From assembly GCF_033170385.1 (NCBI RefSeq), contig NZ_CP126170.1, positions 2,070,001 to 2,134,000 on the forward strand: a stretch of DNA of 64,000 nt. Reading direction: 5' to 3'. Origin of the DNA: Xanthomonas rydalmerensis (lineage in GTDB: Bacteria > Pseudomonadota > Gammaproteobacteria > Xanthomonadales > Xanthomonadaceae). Below the pieces are notes generated by a model. It had not been told where the DNA came from. It ran no database searches and saw only the letters and a list, made by a program, of their open reading frames with translations. Below are positions 59,672-64,000 of this stretch, one piece after another. Position numbers and translations under genes: made by a program. Within the stretch, counting starts at the first letter, position 1. Each line of letters starts with the position of its first letter.

Positions 59672-62557
59672 ATGCTGTTCAATTCGTCCACCACCGTCCG
59701 TGAAGACCCCTCTGGCGGCCATGCTCCCGCCCGCACGGCGCAGGCCTTGTGCGGCCTGCTGCCGCCGGGCAGCGCCGTGGCGATCGGCTGCGGCGACGGC
59801 GTGGTCGGCCGCCTGCACGGGGCCAGCGCGGATGCGCCGGGGTGGTTGCAGGCGCTGGTCGCGGAGGCGCTGGCCGATACCGCGCCGCTGCCGTCGACGG
59901 TGCCGGCCGTGCTGCACGTGCATCGCACCGCCGAGGGCGCCTGCGTGGCCATCGGCGCGGAACTGGCGCACCCCCTGGATGAGGCGCAACGCACGGCCTG
60001 GTGCGATGCCGCGGTCGCCTTCGGCCTGAATCTGCTCGACACCGAGCGCATGCGCGCGCGCATCGAGGGCCTGGAAAAATCCAAGCAGCTGCAGCAGGCG
60101 CTGTACGAGATCGCCGACCTGGCCGGCGCCGATCTGGAGATGAGCCAGATGCTGCAGCGCGTGCACGCCGTGCTGGAATCGCTGATGTATGCGGAGAACT
60201 GCTACATCGTCGAGTACGACGAAGACCAGCAGAGCATGCGCTTCCTGTACTTCTCCGACCGCCACGACGACTTCGTCGCCGATCCGGAGCAGACCTACTT
60301 CCTGCGCGACATGCCGTACAGCCTCACCTTCGCCCTGCTGCGCCACGGCCGCGCGGTGCGCGGGCCGTCGGAACAGGTGCGCGAACGCCTGCAGTTGGGC
60401 GACAACATCGGCCACGGTCCGGAGAGCCGCGACTGGCTCGGCGTGCCGATGCTGCGCGAAGGCCGCGTGTGCGGCGCCATCGTGGTGCAGAACTACGACT
60501 ACGCGTTGCGCTACACCGATGCCGACCGCGCGCTGCTGGCCTACGTGGCGCAGCACGTGCAGACCGCAATGGACCGGCGCCACGCGCAGGTGCAGCTGGA
60601 GCGGCGGGTGGACCTGCGCACACAGGAACTGCAGCGGGCCAACTGCGACCTGCAGGACGAGATCCAGGAGCGCAAGCGCGCCGAGATGTTGCAGTTGGCG
60701 CTGTTCCGCATCGCCGAGCTGGCGATCCGGTCGGAGAGCCTGCAGCAGTTCTACACCGAGGTGCATGCCATCATCGGTGGGCTGATCGACGCACGCAATC
60801 TGTACATCGCCCTGCTGTCCGACGACGACACCATGCTGGAGTTCGTGTATTCGGTGGACGAGTTCACCCCGTACCGGCCGCAACGGCGCCGCGGCCGCGG
60901 CCTGACCGAATACGTTATGCGGGTGCGGCGCCCGCAACTGCTCGAACTGTCCGACATCGATGCCTTGCTGGCGCAGGGCGAGGTGCAGGAATACGGCCAG
61001 CGTCCCTACAGCTGGCTGGGCGCGCCGCTGTTCGACGAGGGCGAGGTGATCGGCGCGATCGTGGTGCAGAGCTACGTCGCCAAGGTGCGCTTCACCGAGC
61101 ACGACCAGCGCCTGCTGACCTTCGTCGCGCACAACGTCGGCAGCGGCCTGGCGCGGCAGCGCGCGCAGGAGCGGTTGCGGCTGGCGCATGCGGAGCTGGA
61201 GCAGCGCGTGGACGAGCGCACCCGCGAACTGGCCGAGGTCAACGAGCAGTTGCTGGCGCAGATCGCCGAACGCTGGCGCGCCGAGCAGCGCCTGACCCAT
61301 CAGGCGCTGCACGATGCGCTGACCGGCTTGCCGAACCGCTCGCATCTGCTGGACCGGCTCAGCGAGGCGATCTCGCGTGCCCGCGGCGGCGGCAGGACCT
61401 TTGCCGTGCTGTTCCTGGACCTGGACCGGTTCAAGCTGGTCAACGACAGCATCGGCCACGCTGCCGGCGACGAGATGCTGGTGCAGGTGGCCAAGCGCAT
61501 CGTGTCCACGATCCGCGGCCAGGACGTGGTGGCGCGCCTGGGCGGCGACGAGTTCGCGGTGCTGACGCCCTGCGAGCACGGCCTGGATGGTGCGCGCGAG
61601 CTGGCGCGACGCCTGCTGCACGTGCTCGGCCAACCGATGTGGGTGGCCGGCCGCGAACTGTTTCCGTCCGGCAGCCTGGGCATCGCCGCCTGGCATCCGC
61701 GCTACCACAACGGCGAGGAGATGCTGCGCGATGCGGACGCGGCCATGTACCGGGCCAAGGCGCAGAGCCAGGACCGCTGCGTGGTGTTCGACGAGGCCAT
61801 GCGCGAGGCGGCGCTGCGCAGCCTCGACCTGGAGGCGGACCTGCGTCGTGCGATCAACAACCGCGACTTCGAGCCGTTCTACCAGCCGATCGTGCGCCTG
61901 CACGATGGCGAGGTGATCGGCCACGAAGCCCTGTTGCGCTGGCGTCACGAGAGCCGCGGGCTGCTGGTGCCGAGCCAGTTCATCGACCTGGGCGAGGAGA
62001 GCGGCCTGATCGAGCAGGTGGACTGGCTGCTGTACGCGCAGGTGATCCGGCGCCTGGCGCAGAGCGAGGGCGGCTACGTTTCGGTCAACGTCTCGCCGCG
62101 GCACTTCCGCTCGCCGGATTTCACCGAGCGGCTGTTCGGGCTGATCGACACCGCCGGCGCCGATCCGCGTCGCCTGCGCGTGGAAATCACCGAGGTGGCG
62201 CTGCTCGACGACGCGCCACGCACCCTGACCATCCTGCAGGCCTTGCGCGAGCGCGGCGTGCTGGCGCAGCTGGACGACTTCGGTACCGGCTTCTCGGCGC
62301 TGTCGTACCTGCACCGCTTCCCGATCTCGGTGCTGAAGATCGACCAGAGCTTCGTCGCCGGCCTGCAGGACGAGGGGAGCACCGGCAGCCACGCACTGGT
62401 GCGCGGCATTCTCGCCCTGGCCAGCACGCTGGGCATCGAGACGGTGGGCGAGGGCATCGAGACCGAACAACAACTGGCGACCCTGCGCGAACTGGGCTGC
62501 GATTATGGGCAGGGCTATCTGCTCGGGCGCCCGGCCGCCGCGCCGCAACAGCTCTGA
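59672..62557 (+). CDS. GAF-GAF-GGDEF-EAL dual c-di-GMP enzyme
   Basis: About 961 residues. Two GAF domains (about 140-300 and 340-500), each beginning with an ALYEIADLA / ALFRIAELA helix, are joined by coiled coils (QLERRVDLRTQELQRANCDL and QRVDERTRELAEVNEQLLA). The GGDEF domain has ALTGLPNRSHLLDRL, FLDLDRFKLVNDSIGHAAGD and intact RLGGDEFAVL. The EAL domain has HEALLRWRHES, VNVSPRHF, LDDFGTGFSALSYLHRF and VGEGIETE. Both active sites look complete, so it could make and degrade c-di-GMP. ATG at 59672 has AGGAG nine bases upstream; a GTG at 59633 would add 13 residues. No membrane helix, so it is a cytosolic sensor. Confidence 0.93.
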   Translation: MLFNSSTTVREDPSGGHAPARTAQALCGLLPPGSAVAIGCGDGVVGRLHGASADAPGWLQALVAEALADTAPLPSTVPAVLHVHRTAEGACVAIGAELAHPLDEAQRTAWCDAAVAFGLNLLDTERMRARIEGLEKSKQLQQALYEIADLAGADLEMSQMLQRVHAVLESLMYAENCYIVEYDEDQQSMRFLYFSDRHDDFVADPEQTYFLRDMPYSLTFALLRHGRAVRGPSEQVRERLQLGDNIGHGPESRDWLGVPMLREGRVCGAIVVQNYDYALRYTDADRALLAYVAQHVQTAMDRRHAQVQLERRVDLRTQELQRANCDLQDEIQERKRAEMLQLALFRIAELAIRSESLQQFYTEVHAIIGGLIDARNLYIALLSDDDTMLEFVYSVDEFTPYRPQRRRGRGLTEYVMRVRRPQLLELSDIDALLAQGEVQEYGQRPYSWLGAPLFDEGEVIGAIVVQSYVAKVRFTEHDQRLLTFVAHNVGSGLARQRAQERLRLAHAELEQRVDERTRELAEVNEQLLAQIAERWRAEQRLTHQALHDALTGLPNRSHLLDRLSEAISRARGGGRTFAVLFLDLDRFKLVNDSIGHAAGDEMLVQVAKRIVSTIRGQDVVARLGGDEFAVLTPCEHGLDGARELARRLLHVLGQPMWVAGRELFPSGSLGIAAWHPRYHNGEEMLRDADAAMYRAKAQSQDRCVVFDEAMREAALRSLDLEADLRRAINNRDFEPFYQPIVRLHDGEVIGHEALLRWRHESRGLLVPSQFIDLGEESGLIEQVDWLLYAQVIRRLAQSEGGYVSVNVSPRHFRSPDFTERLFGLIDTAGADPRRLRVEITEVALLDDAPRTLTILQALRERGVLAQLDDFGTGFSALSYLHRFPISVLKIDQSFVAGLQDEGSTGSHALVRGILALASTLGIETVGEGIETEQQLATLRELGCDYGQGYLLGRPAAAPQQL

Positions 62558-63210
62558 GGCGATCGCATGCGGAGCGCGTCGCCATGCGCGTGGTGTTCGC
62601 TGTCGGCACGCGCGCATTGGCCGCAGCTCGCTGTATTGCGGCGCGTTTGTTCGATTCGCGCCTCCGTCATCCCGGACGCTGGAGTGAACGACGGTTTCGC
62701 CATCGCCGCTTGTCGCGTAGGAGCGGCTTCAGCCGCGACGGGCGTTCCCGGTAAAGCCCGGTCGCGGCTGAAGCCGCTCCTACAGGGCGCTTCCTGTCGT
62801 CATGTGAGGTGCCTTAAGCGCGACACCGAGGGCCCTGCGCTCGCCGCCGACACGCTGCCTTGGGTTTCAATGCAACGCGTTGCGGTGCTTTTCGTCGAGC
62901 CGCGCCGCGCCACGGGAGTAGTGTGAGGCGCCGGAATCTATAACGCGTCGCCACGCGCCAGTCGCTAACCGCTGATCCGATGCTCTCAACGCAGCGCGTT
63001 CCGGCGCTTTTCGTCGATCCGCGCCGCAGGAGCAGCGAGGCGCCGGAATCCATCACGCGTCGCCACGCGCCAAGTGCTTAACCGCTGATCGGCTGCTCTT
63101 AGCGCAGCGCTTTCCGGCGTTTTTCGTCGATCCGCGCCGCAGGAGCAGTGAGACGCCAGAATCCGTCACGCGTCGCCACGCGCCAAGTGCTTACCGCTGA
63201 TTGGCTGCTC
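62558..63210. other. Repeat-filled intergenic region
   Basis: Six hundred and fifty bases between convergent genes with no supported open frame. The left half holds a REP-like pair, the right half the tandem array described separately. Confidence 0.75.
62717..62783. repeat. REP-like pair (inverted copies)
   Basis: GTAGGAGCGGCTTCAGCCGC at 62717 and its inverse ending at 62783 enclose a 21-base spacer that is itself partly palindromic. The arms point the opposite way to those at 54705-54778. Confidence 0.88.
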
Positions 63211-63215
63211 TTAGC
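62872..63215. repeat. Tandem array of 112-119-base units copied from the LOG gene 3' end
   Basis: Three units start at 62872, 62991 and 63104 (periods 119, 113, 112 bases), and the fourth start at 63216 is the real gene end. On the minus strand each unit keeps the last codons of the gene with a stop: DEKHRNALH, RIDEKRRNALR and RIDEKRRKALR, against WIDEKRRNALR in the gene. The rest of each unit matches the next (GCGCCGGAATC, CACGCGTCGCCACGCGCCA). Confidence 0.9.
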
Positions 63216-63804
63216 GCAGCGCGTTGCGGCGCTTTTCGTCAATCCATTTCGACGCCTGCGCAGGCGTGTACTCCCGCATCCAGCCCAGCATCGTCTCGAT
63301 GTCGCTGCCGTACCACAGGTCGGCGCGCTGGTCCGGGTGCAGGAAGCGCTCCTCGACCATGCGATCGATCATGCCGATCAGCGGCGCGTAGAACCCTTCC
63401 ACGTCGAGGAAGGCACAGGGCTTGTTGCCGATGCCGAGCTGGCGCCAGGTCAGCATCTCGAAGATCTCTTCCATGGTGCCGAAGCCGCCGGGCAGGGCGA
63501 CGAAGGCGTCGGACAGATCGAACATGCGCGACTTGCGTTCGTGCATCGAGCCGACGATCTCCAGCTCGGTGAGGCCGCGGTGCGCCACTTCCCAGTCGGC
63601 CAGTTGCTTGGGAATCACGCCGGTGACCTCGCCGCCGGCGGCGAGCACCGCATTGGCCACGGTGCCCATCAGGCCGACATTGCCGCCGCCATAGACCAGG
63701 CGCAGCCCCTGCTCGGCGATGCGCGTGCCCAGCGCGGTGGCGCGTTCGACGTAGGCGGGCTTGTTGCCGGCATTGGAGCCGCAGTAGACGCAGATGCTTT
63801 TCAT
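63211..63804 (-). CDS. LOG-family protein (cytokinin riboside 5'-monophosphate phosphoribohydrolase type)
   Basis: 197 residues. It starts ICVYCGSNAGNKPAYVERA and has LVYGGGNVGLMGTVANAVL. The LOG signature appears as MHERKSRMFDLSDAFVALPG and GGFGTMEEIFEMLTWRQLG. The enzyme removes ribose phosphate from nucleotide 5'-monophosphates; in plants and some bacteria this releases active cytokinins, which is relevant for a plant-associated host. Substrate use here is unproven. It ends WIDEKRRNALR; this segment is duplicated in the tandem array downstream. ATG at 63804 begins the conserved core. Confidence 0.93.
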   Translation of the reverse strand: MKSICVYCGSNAGNKPAYVERATALGTRIAEQGLRLVYGGGNVGLMGTVANAVLAAGGEVTGVIPKQLADWEVAHRGLTELEIVGSMHERKSRMFDLSDAFVALPGGFGTMEEIFEMLTWRQLGIGNKPCAFLDVEGFYAPLIGMIDRMVEERFLHPDQRADLWYGSDIETMLGWMREYTPAQASKWIDEKRRNALR

Positions 63805-63835
63805 GGGATTGGAGAGTCGGGATTGGGGATTCGTA
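63805..63835. repeat. Heptad repeat tract before the LOG gene
   Basis: GGGATTGG-AGAGTCGG-GATTGGGGATTCG units lie directly at the LOG start codon. Another copy begins at 63989 and runs off the right edge. Confidence 0.72.
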
Positions 63836-63925
63836 AAAGCGGTGGGTTTGTCGGGGCGCTGATGCTGCCGGAGCGGGCGCGGGTCATCGCTTGATCGCTT
63901 CACGCGTGAGGCGATCCGCAAAGCA

Positions 63926-63951
63926 CAACGCCGGGCATGTGCCCGGCGTTG
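63926..63951. terminator. Terminator-like hairpin near the right edge
   Basis: CAACGCCGGGC pairs perfectly with GCCCGGCGTTG over a four-base loop. No long T run follows. It probably ends a transcript coming from beyond the right edge. No gene is visible between it and the edge. Confidence 0.6.
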
Positions 63952-64000
63952 CGCGGCTGCCGGGCGGGGCAGGAGAGGGGCGCTGTTGCGAATCCCCACT

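Noticed and set aside
59564..62617. Long minus-strand extension in frame with the sigma factor gene
   Set aside because: The extension is antisense to the GGDEF-EAL gene and has no recognisable domain; sigma homology begins only near 59450.
62872..63215. Possible CRISPR array
   Set aside because: Units are 112-119 bases, contiguous, without unique spacers, and match the end of the adjacent gene; no cas genes.

Overview
This window is GC-rich chromosomal DNA from a gammaproteobacterium of the family Xanthomonadaceae, most likely Xanthomonas or a close relative. The evidence is the gene order smpB / ratA-rnfH / bamE (omlA) / fur / recN / hrcA-grpE-dnaK-dnaJ, a tmRNA with tag ANDDNYALAA, and the many small dispersed repeats. 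The repeats are AATCCCC-type heptads, REP-like GTAGGAGCGGCTTCAGCC palindromes, and CTCTCCCGGCGGGAGAG palindromes. No plasmid or prophage is visible. The only mobile element is one IS110-family insertion sequence.

Layout. 1-8 kb: the start of an outer-membrane phospholipase gene (cut by the left edge), a DUF456 membrane protein, a cold-shock protein, two glycine-zipper envelope proteins, a membrane-anchored haem protein, tcdA, an EAL phosphodiesterase and a TatD nuclease. 8-18 kb: glutaryl-CoA dehydrogenase, an acetyltransferase, a GST, an FMN reductase, the replicative helicase dnaB, a secreted protein, a CPD photolyase, a WS/DGAT acyltransferase and an OmpA-type lipoprotein. 18-27 kb: a LysR regulator divergent from a complete tripartite RND efflux operon in which two short-chain dehydrogenase genes are interleaved. 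27-37 kb is accessory metabolism: a diguanylate cyclase, a VOC protein, an SDR-GH15 pair, and, divergent from it, an alpha/beta-hydrolase fusion, a GMC oxidoreductase and an SDR.

37-51 kb is the RNA and protein quality-control block: ssrA (tmRNA), smpB, bamE, fur, recN and the hrcA-grpE-dnaK-dnaJ heat-shock operon. Sigma-32-like promoters can be read before hrcA, grpE and dnaK. A lipase-like/subtilisin fusion gene sits between ssrA and smpB. 51-64 kb: the IS110 element between REP palindromes, pdxY and a prephenate dehydrogenase gene (overlapping), a small orphan gene, an ABC exporter with a YigZ-family gene, an ECF sigma/anti-sigma pair divergent from a large GAF-GAF-GGDEF-EAL protein, and a LOG-family gene whose 3' end has been tandemly duplicated.

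The most unusual items are: (i) the hydrolase protein with a gluconate-dehydrogenase-subunit-3-like tail beside a GMC enzyme; (ii) the lipase-like/subtilase fusion; (iii) the LOG 3'-end array, in which every copy keeps the terminal codons and a stop; and (iv) the IS110 element with a non-coding left end that may encode a bridge RNA. All functional statements are from sequence reading only; no database search was run.
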